Positions 1 to 8,358 of a stretch of DNA of 64,000 bases are shown here, in pieces. The notes under the pieces were generated by a model. The model had not been told where the DNA came from, made no database searches, and saw only the letters and a program-made list of their open reading frames with translations. The translations under genes and the position numbers were made by a program. Position 1 is the first letter of the stretch; the number at the start of each line of letters is the position of its first letter. Source of the DNA: Stappia indica (lineage in GTDB: Bacteria; Pseudomonadota; Alphaproteobacteria; Rhizobiales; Stappiaceae); NCBI RefSeq assembly GCF_009789575.1, contig NZ_CP046908.1:1-64000 (forward strand), read 5' to 3'.

Positions 1-682
1 TGGGGCCGTGACCGGCTGTGCCCGTCAGTTGCACGTCGAGGCCGCCGAGCGCCACTTCGGTTCCCGAGGTGGCCGCCGGCACATAGATCGTTGCCGCTCC
101 TCCCCCCGTCGATGCGCCCTTGCCGAGAGACGAACCGGTTGCAATATCGGCAATGCCGGCCGTGTCCTTGGCGGACAGCGTGGCAGTGACCCCAAGCGTG
201 CCGGCATCTGCCGGGACATTGACCGTCTGAATGCCGCCGCCGGTGCCGGTGAACGTTGCCGCGTGGTTGTGCGGCGGCAGGGTGGAGACGTTGAGGGTGG
301 TGGTGGGTACGCCGGATTGCATGGCGAAGGGCTGTGTCGGCAGGCCGGGGCCCGTGCCGTAGTGGAGAATCGCCCGGCCGCGCAGATCGGGGAGACCGAA
401 CTGGCCGCTCTGGGCCGAGCCGCCGTACTGGGTGCCGATCAGGCTGTAGAGGGCCTGGTTGCCGTTGATCGCGATCAGCCGTCCGTCGGCCGGGAGCCAG
501 TTCCGTGGGCACCAGTTGAACGCAAAGGCACAGACGGTGCCGATGTAGGCCTCCATGTTGCAGGCCTGTGCAGGCGTCGTGCCGACGACGAGCAGGCCGC
601 CGCCCAGGCCGAGCGTTCCGGCGATGCCGAGGGCGGAGAGCCCCCGGGCAAGGGTATGATGCAGGTGGAGTTTGCCCTTCAT
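1..682 (-). CDS. Secreted phage tail-collar domain protein (microcystin-dependent-protein type), C-terminus cut by window edge
   Basis: Only the N-terminal 227 or so residues are in the window; the gene runs off the left edge. The ATG at 682 follows a strong GGAAGGAG ribosome site. A long signal peptide (about residues 1-39, ending TPAQA) is followed by a tail-collar core: the start CNMEAYIGTVCAFAFNWCP, then NWLPADGR, ALYSLIGTQYGG, GLPDLRGRA and LPPHNH. These are the usual landmarks of Tail_collar (PF07484) proteins, which include phage tail fibres and the secreted Mdp family. With a Sec signal and no phage genes alongside, a cell-surface protein is more likely than a virion part. The function is not known. 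Confidence 0.8.
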   Translation of the reverse strand, partial: MKGKLHLHHTLARGLSALGIAGTLGLGGGLLVVGTTPAQACNMEAYIGTVCAFAFNWCPRNWLPADGRLIAINGNQALYSLIGTQYGGSAQSGQFGLPDLRGRAILHYGTGPGLPTQPFAMQSGVPTTTLNVSTLPPHNHAATFTGTGGGIQTVNVPADAGTLGVTATLSAKDTAGIADIATGSSLGKGASTGGGAATIYVPAATSGTEVALGGLDVQLTGTAGHGP

Positions 683-746
683 GCCAGTCTCCTTCCTATT
701 GCGCGCGGCCCGAATCGTGCCCGCAAAGTGCTATGCTGCGCATCGC

Positions 747-776
747 AGTATAGTTTTTCAATCTTAAGTTGGTAAA
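747..776 (-). promoter_or_regulatory. Candidate promoter of the tail-collar gene
   Basis: On the minus strand a TTTACC element is followed after 18 bases by TATACT, about 65 bases upstream of the start at 682. The stretch 745-805 is clearly more AT-rich than its surroundings. The rest of the 683-1062 gap between this gene and dusA holds no convincing reading frame or RNA structure that I can see. Inference from consensus only. Confidence 0.4.
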
Positions 777-1062
777 TATAGAATATTATCTCATTAGTTG
801 TAATGCGTACCGCAAGGTTGCAAAGCGGGACGCCGCCCGGCGGAGCGGATTTCGGGCAGCGCGCTCGCGTGAAAGGTACATCCGCGCCGCGCCGCGCACT
901 GGGGGAGGAGCGGTCGCCAGCCCCTTCGACGCGCGTGCGGCGGCGCTTGAGACGGTGGTTGAGACGGGCGAGGTGCACGATGGGAGGTCGAAACCGGGAG
1001 AGTTCGGCCCTAAAATGGAGTACACACACTCCGTTCCCGATGCACCCGATGTATGTAGAGTT

Positions 1063-2082
1063 ATGAGATATCAATCGAACAGGCTGGCCGTGGCGCCGAT
1101 GATGGAATGGACCGACCGCAACTGCCGGGCGTTCCACCGTCATCTCAGCTCCCATGCGCTGCTCTATACCGAGATGGTGGCGAGCGCCGCCGTCATTCAT
1201 GGCGACCGGGAAAAACTCCTTGGCTTCGACGCCATGGAACATCCCGTTGCCTGCCAGCTCGGCGGCTCGGACCCGCGCGAACTGGCCGAGGCCGCACGCG
1301 TGGTCGAGGCGTTCGGCTATGACGAGGTCAACCTCAATGTCGGCTGCCCGTCCGACCGGGTGCAGTCCGGCCGTTTCGGCGCCTGCCTGATGCGCGAGCC
1401 GGAGCTGGTCGCCGAAAGCGTCGCCGCCATGCGTGAGGTCGTCTCGATCCCCGTCACCGTCAAATGCCGCATCGGCGTCGACGACCAGGACCCGGAAGAG
1501 GCGCTCGACCGGCTTGCCGACGCCGTGGTCGCGGCCGGCGTCGACGCGCTGTGGGTTCATGCCCGCAAGGCCTGGCTGAAAGGCCTGTCGCCTAAGGAAA
1601 ACCGCGATATTCCGCCGCTAGACTACGACCGCGTCTACCGGCTGAAGCAGCGCCTGCCGGACCTTTACATCGGCATCAACGGCGGCATCGCCGACCTCGA
1701 TGAGGCGGAGGCGCATCTTGAGCGGGTCGACGGGGTGATGCTGGGCCGTGCGGCCTATCATGATCCCTGGCTGCTGGCCGATGTCGACCGCCGCTTGCAC
1801 GGGGCGGAAAATCCTGTGGCGACGCGCGAGGAGGCGGTCGAGGCCTTCCGCCCGTATATCCTGGCGCGGCTCGAAGAAGGCGGCCGGGCGAACCAGATGT
1901 TGCGCCACATGCTGGGGCTCTATCACGGGGTGCCGGGCGCGCGCTCCTGGCGCCGCCGCCTCACGGTGGACGCGGTGAAGCCGGGCGCCGGCATCGAGGT
2001 GCTGGACACGGCCCTTGCCGAGATTGCCAGTGCCGGACTGGACAAAGCGGCCGCCTTGGGTCAGTTAGAAGCCACGGGGTAG
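1063..2082 (+). CDS. dusA: tRNA-dihydrouridine(20/20a) synthase DusA
   Basis: This is a flavoprotein that reduces uridine 20/20a in the D-loop of tRNAs with NADPH. The protein has the DusA opening RLAVAPMMEWTDRNCR, the ELGGSDP-type segment (QLGGSDP), the catalytic loop NLNVGCPSDRVQ with its active-site cysteine, and VHARKAWLKGLSPKENR, which is typical of DusA rather than DusB or DusC. Starting at the ATG at 1063 gives 339 residues, the normal family length. An in-frame ATG at 1015 would add 16 residues, and the reading frame stays open to 769 without similarity to Dus proteins. The ribosome site is weak at either start. The gene appears monocistronic. Confidence 0.93.
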   Translation: MRYQSNRLAVAPMMEWTDRNCRAFHRHLSSHALLYTEMVASAAVIHGDREKLLGFDAMEHPVACQLGGSDPRELAEAARVVEAFGYDEVNLNVGCPSDRVQSGRFGACLMREPELVAESVAAMREVVSIPVTVKCRIGVDDQDPEEALDRLADAVVAAGVDALWVHARKAWLKGLSPKENRDIPPLDYDRVYRLKQRLPDLYIGINGGIADLDEAEAHLERVDGVMLGRAAYHDPWLLADVDRRLHGAENPVATREEAVEAFRPYILARLEEGGRANQMLRHMLGLYHGVPGARSWRRRLTVDAVKPGAGIEVLDTALAEIASAGLDKAAALGQLEATG

Positions 2083-2148
2083 GCGACCGGCTGAGTCCGG
2101 CCCGCCCGTCCCCGCTTCCTTCCCGCGCCGCATCCAGTGGGGGCTTTC

Positions 2149-2979
2149 ATGGATTTGTCGTCGATCAACGGCGAGGTCATCGGCCTCGCGCTTGCCCTTG
2201 TTGCGTCGGGCGCCGTCGCCGGCCTGCTTGCCGGCGTCTTCGGCATCGGCGGCGGGGCGGTGCTGGTGCCGGTGCTCTACCAGTTCCTCACCTGGCTCGG
2301 CGTCGACGAGTCCGTCCGCATGCACATCTCGGTGGCGACCTCGCTCGGCATCATCGTGCCGACGTCCATCCGCTCCTTCATGGCGCACAAGAAGCGCGGC
2401 GCGGCCGATCTCGAGTTGCTGAAGAGCTGGATCATCCCCGTGCCTGCCGGCGTGGTGGCCGCCAGCCTGGTCGCAGCCTATGTCTCCGGCGACAGCCTCA
2501 AGGGCATTTTCGCCGGCATCGCCGTGATCGTCGGCCTGCGCATGCTGTTCAACCGTGAAAGCTGGAAGATCGGCAACGACATCCCCGGCAATCCCATCCG
2601 GGCGATCTGCGGCGTGTTGATCGGCTTTTTCTCCACGCTGATGGGCATCGGCGGCGGCGTCATGAACAACACTTTCATGACCCTTTATGGCCGGCCCATC
2701 CACCAGGCGGTGGCGACCTCGTCCGGCACCGGCGTGCTGATCTCCATTCCCGGCGTCATCGGCATGATGTGGGCCGGCTGGGGCGAGCCGAACCTGCCGG
2801 CGTTCTCGCTCGGCTACGTAAACCTCCTCGGCGTGGCGCTGATCATCCCGATCACCACCTTTGCCGCGCCGTTCGGCGTCAAGATCGCCCATGCGCTGCC
2901 GCGCCGCTATCTCGAGGTCTTCTTCGGACTGTTCCTGCTGTCGGTGGCCGCCCGCTTCGCCTGGAGCCTGTGGGGCTGA
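2149..2979 (+). CDS. TauE/SafE family sulfite or organosulfur anion exporter
   Basis: A 276-residue polytopic membrane protein of the TauE/SafE (DUF81) family, which exports sulfite, sulfoacetate or related anions. It has the duplicated hallmark glycine motifs, GVFGIGGGAVLVP near residue 30 and MGIGGGVMNN near residue 170, each followed by a TS-rich helix (VATSLG, VATSSGTG), and about eight hydrophobic segments. The ATG at 2149 follows GTGGGGG; a GTG four codons upstream (2137) is possible but worse placed. The gene ends four bases from the convergent protease gene. The substrate cannot be read from the sequence. Confidence 0.88.
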   Translation: MDLSSINGEVIGLALALVASGAVAGLLAGVFGIGGGAVLVPVLYQFLTWLGVDESVRMHISVATSLGIIVPTSIRSFMAHKKRGAADLELLKSWIIPVPAGVVAASLVAAYVSGDSLKGIFAGIAVIVGLRMLFNRESWKIGNDIPGNPIRAICGVLIGFFSTLMGIGGGVMNNTFMTLYGRPIHQAVATSSGTGVLISIPGVIGMMWAGWGEPNLPAFSLGYVNLLGVALIIPITTFAAPFGVKIAHALPRRYLEVFFGLFLLSVAARFAWSLWG

Positions 2980-2983
2980 CGCC

Positions 2984-3700
2984 TCACGGCTCCAGGATCA
3001 ACCTGTTGCCCTCGACTCGCCAGCTCTTGAGCCGGTCCATCGCCGACATGCCGAGCAGGCTCGTTTCCAGCGCACCCGGCCGGGCAACGAAGGCGCGCAG
3101 GTCCGCAAGCGTGAACTCGCCGATCTGCAACCGGTCCAGCCGTACGGTGGCGACCTCGGTGCGCCCGTTCGCCGTCGACACCGGAACCGTGTAGGACAGC
3201 ACCGAAGGATCGATGCCGGCCGCCCGCGCATCGGCATCCGTCAGCGTCACGGCCGAGGCGCCCGTGTCGAACAGGAAGTCGACATCGGCGCCGTTGACCT
3301 GCGCGGCGATGCGGTAATGGCTGGAGCCGTCGCGGATGATCGTGATGGTGCCGGTCTGCGGATCGGTGAGCGCCATGCCGGGAACCAGCGTTCCGACCAC
3401 GCGGCGGGCGACGACCTCCAGTTCGTCCCGCCAGGCATAGCCGGTGACCAGCAGTGCACCGAGAGCCCCCCAGATGAGCAGGCTGCGCAGCAGCGCCGGC
3501 ACCTGGCGAGGGGAGGCGGCCATCGAGCCGCCGATCACCACGAGCAAGGCCAGCAGCGCGACGATGCGGGGGCCGGTTTCGGAATAGCCGCCGTCATCGC
3601 CCGGCATCTGGAAGCCGAACAGATACGCGACGAGGGCCGTCACGATCACGGCGGCCAGGAGCGCGAGGATGACGAGGCCTGCAGTCTTGCCGCGAAACAT
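2984..3700 (-). CDS. Membrane-anchored retropepsin-like aspartic protease (TIGR02281 family)
   Basis: A 238-residue protein with three hydrophobic segments in the first 90 residues (about 8-30, 45-60, 75-90), then a soluble clan AA aspartic protease domain. The single active-site motif DTGAS has its aspartate at residue 145. Retropepsin-like proteases of this kind act as dimers, and the topology puts the domain in the periplasm. The start at 3700 overlaps the stop of the upstream DUF1289 gene by one base, so the two are translationally coupled. This pairing is common in Hyphomicrobiales. The substrate is unknown. Confidence 0.85.
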   Translation of the reverse strand: MFRGKTAGLVILALLAAVIVTALVAYLFGFQMPGDDGGYSETGPRIVALLALLVVIGGSMAASPRQVPALLRSLLIWGALGALLVTGYAWRDELEVVARRVVGTLVPGMALTDPQTGTITIIRDGSSHYRIAAQVNGADVDFLFDTGASAVTLTDADARAAGIDPSVLSYTVPVSTANGRTEVATVRLDRLQIGEFTLADLRAFVARPGALETSLLGMSAMDRLKSWRVEGNRLILEP

Positions 3701-3882
3701 CAGCTTGCCTCCGCCGTCGAGGTGGTCCGCTCTGGAAGCGAGGCGTTGATCGCGCGCCGATGATCGTCCGAAAAGCCCGCCCAGCCGGCGATCTCGTCGA
3801 GCGTCCGCCGGCAGCCGACGCAAAGGCCGGTTGCCGGGTCGATCCGGCAAAGGCGGATGCAGGGGCTGTCGCTGCCAGTCAT
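3700..3882 (-). CDS. DUF1289 small cysteine-rich protein
   Basis: A 60-residue protein with the full DUF1289 signature: SPCIRLC, then GLCVGC, then [10 protein letters not shown], followed by a short helical tail. The four conserved cysteines suggest metal or Fe-S binding, but no function is established. The ATG at 3882 follows GCGAGAGAC and places the domain at the N-terminus as in relatives; another in-frame ATG lies at 3918 without a ribosome site. It is coupled to the aspartic protease gene downstream. Confidence 0.8.
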   Translation of the reverse strand: MTGSDSPCIRLCRIDPATGLCVGCRRTLDEIAGWAGFSDDHRRAINASLPERTTSTAEAS

Positions 3883-3933
3883 GTCTCTCGCTGGTCCTGT
3901 CGTTGCGGTGTCATCCATCCCATGTGGGAGATT

Positions 3934-5106
3934 TCATCGCCCGGACAAGATCGTGATCGGCGCGGCAAGGATCTTGAGCGGGAAGGTGACCGCCGCCTTG
4001 GCCGTGTTGCCCACTACGTCCAGGGTCGTCTCTGTCGGCCCGGATTGCTGTCGCAGCTCCAGCGACTGCAGTGCCTGGTTGAGTTCGGGCGCGACCTGGG
4101 CGAGCTGGGCGAACTTGCCGTGGTTCGCGGCATCGCCTCCCTTCACGGCAGTAAGGTCGATGACCACCGCGCCGAGCTTTGCCAGTTCCTCCTCGTCGCC
4201 ATAGGCGCCGAGCCGCTCGCCGCCGGCGAGCAGGCTGGACGCCCGCAAGGCCCGGTCATCGCGGGAAACGAGGATGACATAGGGCCGCTCCGGCCTGCCC
4301 GTGCGGCGCAGCTGCGCCTTGAACACGTCGACATCGACATCGGGTGCGGCCATCGCGATCAGGCCGATCTTGTGGGCCGGCAACGGCTTTCCGGAGATGC
4401 GGATCTGGCGGATCGTCTCCGTCAGCACCCAGTTGCCCATCGAGTGGGCCAGCACATTGACCCTGTCGGCACTGGAGGCGGTGAGCGCACGCAGGGTCCG
4501 CTCGAGCGAGTCCCGCGCGATGGTGGCGCTGTTGGTATCGTAGAGATAGCCGGTAACGTCGCCGCTGGAGGCCCAGGTGAACAGCACCGCCACGCTCGGC
4601 ATGTTGCTGTCGTGCTTCAGCTGCGTCATCCGGTAGAGCGCTTCGGGAAAGCGCGTGTTGTAGCCGTGGACGAAGAGGAAGACTTCGCGCTTGCCCTTCG
4701 GTCGTTTCGCCAGCTGGCGCTCCAGCTCGGCGCTGAAGCCCTTGTCGTCGAGATAGGCGGCCGAGCGCAGGGTGAAGTCCTTGGCCGGGTCGCCGGGCGG
4801 AATGGACGGCCATTCGATCGCCCCCGGCTTGTGGTCGGGCGGGACGGAAACGGTGGCGACCGCATGGTCGAGCCCGCCGCCGCGCTCGCCGCTGAACAGG
4901 CTGCCGCGGGTGGTGTCGCGCTTGCGAGTGGTGGCGACCAGGATCTCGTGCATCTTTGCGCCGGGTGCGGTCGCCTCTGTCTCGATCAGGCTGCCCGGGC
5001 CGGGACGCCCGGCGCAGGCGGCAAGGACCAGCGCGGCGACAAGGATCATCACCGCCGCCGGCCGGGCGGAGGCGTTTCTGCCGTAACGGGAAGCGGAACT
5101 CGGCAC
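3934..5106 (-). CDS. Lipoprotein alpha/beta hydrolase, DUF900 family
   Basis: A 390-residue serine hydrolase. The GTG at 5106, with TGAGGT upstream, gives an arginine-containing n-region, a hydrophobic stretch and a lipobox LAAC with the lipidated cysteine at residue 31, so it should be a lipoprotein. The later ATG at 5049 would remove the positive residues. The hydrolase core shows the oxyanion segment FVHGYNTRFPEA and the nucleophile elbow LAHSMGNW, as in DUF900 (PF05990) proteins, followed by the AAPDVDVDVF loop. Its substrate is unknown; family members are often called esterases. It lies 83 bases after cobS on the same strand. Confidence 0.85.
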   Translation of the reverse strand: MPSSASRYGRNASARPAAVMILVAALVLAACAGRPGPGSLIETEATAPGAKMHEILVATTRKRDTTRGSLFSGERGGGLDHAVATVSVPPDHKPGAIEWPSIPPGDPAKDFTLRSAAYLDDKGFSAELERQLAKRPKGKREVFLFVHGYNTRFPEALYRMTQLKHDSNMPSVAVLFTWASSGDVTGYLYDTNSATIARDSLERTLRALTASSADRVNVLAHSMGNWVLTETIRQIRISGKPLPAHKIGLIAMAAPDVDVDVFKAQLRRTGRPERPYVILVSRDDRALRASSLLAGGERLGAYGDEEELAKLGAVVIDLTAVKGGDAANHGKFAQLAQVAPELNQALQSLELRQQSGPTETTLDVVGNTAKAAVTFPLKILAAPITILSGR

Positions 5107-5188
5107 GCTGCGGACCTCACTTGAAACCGGCCGGCAGCGCCTGCCGAAAGCCGTTGTTCTTCTTATCAGCAAATGCGCCTGGATGCAG

Positions 5189-6016
5189 TCATTGCGCAAG
5201 GCAGAAGCCGAGAAGCAGGCCGACAAGGGCGAGCTGCTGTGTCGCGCCGAGCACATCGCCCGTGTGCCCGCCGATGCGTGCCCGTGCCAGCAGGGCGGTG
5301 CCGGTAGCTGCCGTAGCGGCAAGAAGCAGCGCGGCGAAGACGGCCGGGGCGGGAAGCAGGGCAAGACCGGTGAGCGCTGCGGCCAGGCCGAGGAGCATGG
5401 CAACCATCGCCGCGCGAGACGACGGCTGGCCGCTGGCCGCCGCGAGCCCGTCGGGGCGGGCAGGGGCAAGCGCCGTCCACACGCCGACCATGGCAGCGCG
5501 CGACGCGGCTTCAACCAGGATCAGCAGGAGAGCTGCCGAAAGCGCGCCGACACGCGCCATGAGGGCTGCGAGCAGCACGGCCCGCAATCCGACGCAGACC
5601 ACAAGCGCCAGCGTGCCGAAAGCGCCGATGCGACTGTCCTTCATGATCTCCAGCCGCCGCTCGCGCCGGCTGGCGCCGAAGAACCCGTCGGCGACATCGG
5701 CGAGCCCGTCCTCGTGCAACGCGCCGGTGAGCATCATCGCGAAGGCGACGGCAAGAAGCGAGGCGGCAAGCGGCGGCAGGTCCGTGAGGCCGAGGAGGGC
5801 CAGCAGCAGGGCCGGCGGCAGGGCGAGCAGGGCGCCGGCGACGGGCACGAGCCAGGCGGCGCGGGAGAAGGCGGGAAGCTGCGACGGATCGTCCAGCCGG
5901 TTCGCCGCCGGGACGGGCACGCGCGAGAAGAAGCGCAGGCAGGCCGCAAGGTCGGCAGCCGCGCGCAGCACGGGGTCAGTGATCCTGTCGCGGGGGACTT
6001 CGGCCTCAGGCTTCAT
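5189..6016 (-). CDS. cobS: Adenosylcobinamide-GDP ribazoletransferase (cobalamin synthase)
   Basis: This integral membrane enzyme joins adenosylcobinamide-GDP to alpha-ribazole in the last steps of B12 assembly. At 275 residues it has normal length, many hydrophobic helices, and the two conserved acidic motifs: HEDGLADVADGFFG near residue 100 and GHTGDVLGATQQ near the C-terminus. It is divergent from cobT, which makes its second substrate, with 107 bases between them. I see no cobalamin riboswitch in that gap. It is called cobV in Pseudomonas denitrificans naming. Confidence 0.93.
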   Translation of the reverse strand: MKPEAEVPRDRITDPVLRAAADLAACLRFFSRVPVPAANRLDDPSQLPAFSRAAWLVPVAGALLALPPALLLALLGLTDLPPLAASLLAVAFAMMLTGALHEDGLADVADGFFGASRRERRLEIMKDSRIGAFGTLALVVCVGLRAVLLAALMARVGALSAALLLILVEAASRAAMVGVWTALAPARPDGLAAASGQPSSRAAMVAMLLGLAAALTGLALLPAPAVFAALLLAATAATGTALLARARIGGHTGDVLGATQQLALVGLLLGFCLAQ

Positions 6017-6123
6017 TTTTCACTCATCCGACTTTGCGAGCCTGCGCCCGCCGGTTTATAGATCGGCCCCCGCCCGCCGCCAAGATCGTGCGGACTGCCG
6101 ATGCCAGCCGGAGTTTCCAGCCC

Positions 6124-7152
6124 ATGTCCCTTTCGCCGTCCGCGCTTCCCTTCGACGACATTCGCAACCTGATCCGCCAGATGCCCGGACCCGACGAGGA
6201 TGCGGTGGCGGAAGTGCGCGCCCGCGACGCGCAGCTGACCAAGCCTGCCGGTTCACTCGGCAAGCTGGAAGAGCTTGCCGAATGGCTGGCCGGCTGGAGC
6301 GGCCGCGGCCGTCCCAAGGTCAGCCGCCCGGTCGTCGCGATCTTCGCGGCGAATCATGGCGTGGCCGACAAGGGCGTCTCGGCGTTTCCCGCCAGCGTCA
6401 CCCGGCAGATGGTGGAGAATTTCGCAGCCGGCGGCGCGGCGATCAACCAGATCTGCATCGCCCACGATCTCGGCCTGAAGATCTTCGACCTGGCGCTGGA
6501 CATGCCGACGCCGGACATCACCGAGGAAGACGCCTTCGACGAGGCCAACTGCGCCGCGACCATGGCCTTCGGCATGGAGGCGGTCGCCGGCGGAACCGAC
6601 CTGCTGTGCATCGGCGAGATGGGCATCGCCAACACCACCGTTGCCTCCGCGCTGCTGGCCGGCCTGTTCGGCGGTGTGCCGGGCGACTGGGTCGGGCCGG
6701 GCACCGGTGTCGACGCCGAGGGCATGGCGCGCAAGCGTGCCGCCGTAGAGCAGGCCGTCGCCCGGATCGAGGGGACCAGCGATCCGCTCGAGGTGTTGCG
6801 CCGCGTCGGCGGGCGCGAGCTTGCCGCCATGGCCGGTGCGGTGCTGGCAGCGCGCCTGCAGCGCACGCCGGTGATCGTCGACGGTTTCGTCGCGACCGCC
6901 GCCGTCGCCGTGCTGCATGCGATGGATCCGCGCGCGCTCGATCATTGCCTCTTCGCGCATCTGTCCGCCGAGCCGGCGCATCGCATGGCGCTGGAAAAGC
7001 TCGGCAAGGAGCCGTTGCTGGACCTGGGCATGCGGCTCGGCGAGGGAACGGGCGCAGCGCTCGCCGCCGGTATCGTGCGTGCGGCCGCGCAGGTGCATGA
7101 CGGCATGGCGACGTTTGCCGATGCCGGCGTGTCGGGGAAGGGCGATAACTAA
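6124..7152 (+). CDS. cobT: Nicotinate-nucleotide--dimethylbenzimidazole phosphoribosyltransferase
   Basis: This enzyme makes alpha-ribazole phosphate from dimethylbenzimidazole and nicotinate mononucleotide for the lower loop of cobalamin. The 342-residue product has the family landmarks LTKPAGSLGKLEELA near the N-terminus, FAANHGVADKGVSAFP, GEMGIANTTVASAL, GPGTG and, near the end, the catalytic-loop context LGEGTGAALA. The ATG at 6124 is chosen because it begins the conserved domain; the open frame upstream to 6034 has no similarity. It runs divergently from cobS and converges with the AraC gene after 14 bases. Confidence 0.93.
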   Translation: MSLSPSALPFDDIRNLIRQMPGPDEDAVAEVRARDAQLTKPAGSLGKLEELAEWLAGWSGRGRPKVSRPVVAIFAANHGVADKGVSAFPASVTRQMVENFAAGGAAINQICIAHDLGLKIFDLALDMPTPDITEEDAFDEANCAATMAFGMEAVAGGTDLLCIGEMGIANTTVASALLAGLFGGVPGDWVGPGTGVDAEGMARKRAAVEQAVARIEGTSDPLEVLRRVGGRELAAMAGAVLAARLQRTPVIVDGFVATAAVAVLHAMDPRALDHCLFAHLSAEPAHRMALEKLGKEPLLDLGMRLGEGTGAALAAGIVRAAAQVHDGMATFADAGVSGKGDN

Positions 7153-7166
7153 CTCCCGCTTCCGTC

Positions 7167-8207
7167 TCAGCCGGCAGAAACCCGCGCCCTATAGGCGCTC
7201 GGCGTCTCGCCGGTCACGCGCAGGAATTCGCGGTTGAAGTTGGACTTGGTGTTGAAGCCGCTGGCCAGCATCGCGGCGGTCACGCCGTGGCCTTCTGCGA
7301 GCAGCTTGCAGGCGTGGCGGATGCGGTAGCCGTTGACATGGCGTGACACGTTCTCGCCCTGCGTGCGGTTGATCGCCGCCGAGAGCTGTTTCATCGGCAC
7401 GTGCAGGCGCCGGGCAAGGCGCGCGAGCGTCAGGTCCGGATCGAGGCACGCACCGCCCTGGTCGAGCAGTGCGCCGAGACGTGCCATCAACTCCTTGTCG
7501 GCCTCGATGTCCGCCCCGCTTTCGGCTCCGGTCTCCCTGGGGACGGCCTCGTCGCTATCGGGCCCTTCGTCCTCTCCCACCGATCCGGGGCGCGCGGCAA
7601 CGAGGCCGAGCAGGCCCACGGCCAGAAGCGCCAGCGACGAGGTGAGGCTGACCACCAGCGGGCGCAACCACGCTTCGCCGGACATCAGCGCGATGGCAAT
7701 CGCCGTATCGCTGACCGCCGACAGCAGAAGCGAGGCGCCGACCGCCTGCCAGATCCGCCGGGGCAGATGGCCGGCCTCGAGCCGTGCGAGCGGCAGGTCC
7801 TCGCGGCCGCGCGCCTGATAGAGGATCGCGGCGCCATACCCGGCATACAAGGCGACGAGGGCGGCATCCGGCAGCCACTGCAATGCACCCTGGCCGAGCG
7901 GCACGGCAAGGGCGGCGGCAAGCGGCGCGGCCACATGCGGCAGCGCGCCGGGCAGGGCAGGCGCGCGGATCGCCGCCTGCCGGAAGGCGAGATAAGCGAG
8001 CGGGGGCACGAGCGAGGCGGTGACCGGCAGCACCGGCTGAAGCGCAGCGATGCCGTAGTGCTGGACCAGGGAAATCAGGGTGCCCTGCAGCGCCGCCGCC
8101 CCGAGCAGCAAGGGAAAGAGCGAAGGCCCGTCCCGCAGCAGCACGAAGCGGCAGGCCAGGAATGCCAGCACGAGAGCGACGGCAAGGGGGATCGGCAGGA
8201 CGAGCAT
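7167..8207 (-). CDS. AraC-family transcriptional regulator with N-terminal membrane domain
   Basis: A 346-residue protein. About 220 N-terminal residues form six or seven hydrophobic helices (for example LVLPIPLAVALVLAFLA at the start); an acidic linker follows, and the last 100 residues form a two-helix-turn-helix AraC domain with RIRHACKLL and SGFNTKSNFNREFLRVTGETPSAY. Membrane-sensor AraC proteins of this layout occur in many proteobacteria. The ATG at 8207 follows GAGGACC. It faces a secreted hydrolase gene across 151 bases that contain a two-turn direct repeat, its likely binding site. The signal sensed is unknown. Confidence 0.85.
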   Translation of the reverse strand: MLVLPIPLAVALVLAFLACRFVLLRDGPSLFPLLLGAAALQGTLISLVQHYGIAALQPVLPVTASLVPPLAYLAFRQAAIRAPALPGALPHVAAPLAAALAVPLGQGALQWLPDAALVALYAGYGAAILYQARGREDLPLARLEAGHLPRRIWQAVGASLLLSAVSDTAIAIALMSGEAWLRPLVVSLTSSLALLAVGLLGLVAARPGSVGEDEGPDSDEAVPRETGAESGADIEADKELMARLGALLDQGGACLDPDLTLARLARRLHVPMKQLSAAINRTQGENVSRHVNGYRIRHACKLLAEGHGVTAAMLASGFNTKSNFNREFLRVTGETPSAYRARVSAG

Positions 8208-8262
8208 GAAGGGTCCTCGGTGAATCGTATCGGGCACGAGGCCGGACGCATCCCTGGTACAG

Positions 8263-8296
8263 GATCCGGTTGCAGTCGTCCTCGATCCGGTTTCAG
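8263..8296 (+). promoter_or_regulatory. Direct repeat, probable AraC operator
   Basis: GATCCGGTTGCAG (8263-8275) recurs as GATCCGGTTTCAG (8284-8296), matching at 12 of 13 positions with starts 21 bases apart, two helical turns. This is the usual arrangement for a monomeric AraC-family activator bound to tandem half-sites. It sits between the AraC gene and the divergent hydrolase, 63-96 bases before the hydrolase start. Confidence 0.55.
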
Positions 8297-8358
8297 GACG
8301 CAAGGGCGGGCTCGGGGTGGCATCGGGATCTCATCGCCACCCCGAAGGAGATCCCGCG

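Noticed and set aside
1063-1180. Phage or island attachment site at the 5' end of dusA
   Set aside because: dusA is a known integration target, but there is no integrase gene and no repeat of the dusA start sequence that I can see in the window.
6017-6123. Possible cobalamin riboswitch between cobS and cobT
   Set aside because: The gap is only 107 bases and I find no B12-box-like sequence or room for the fold.
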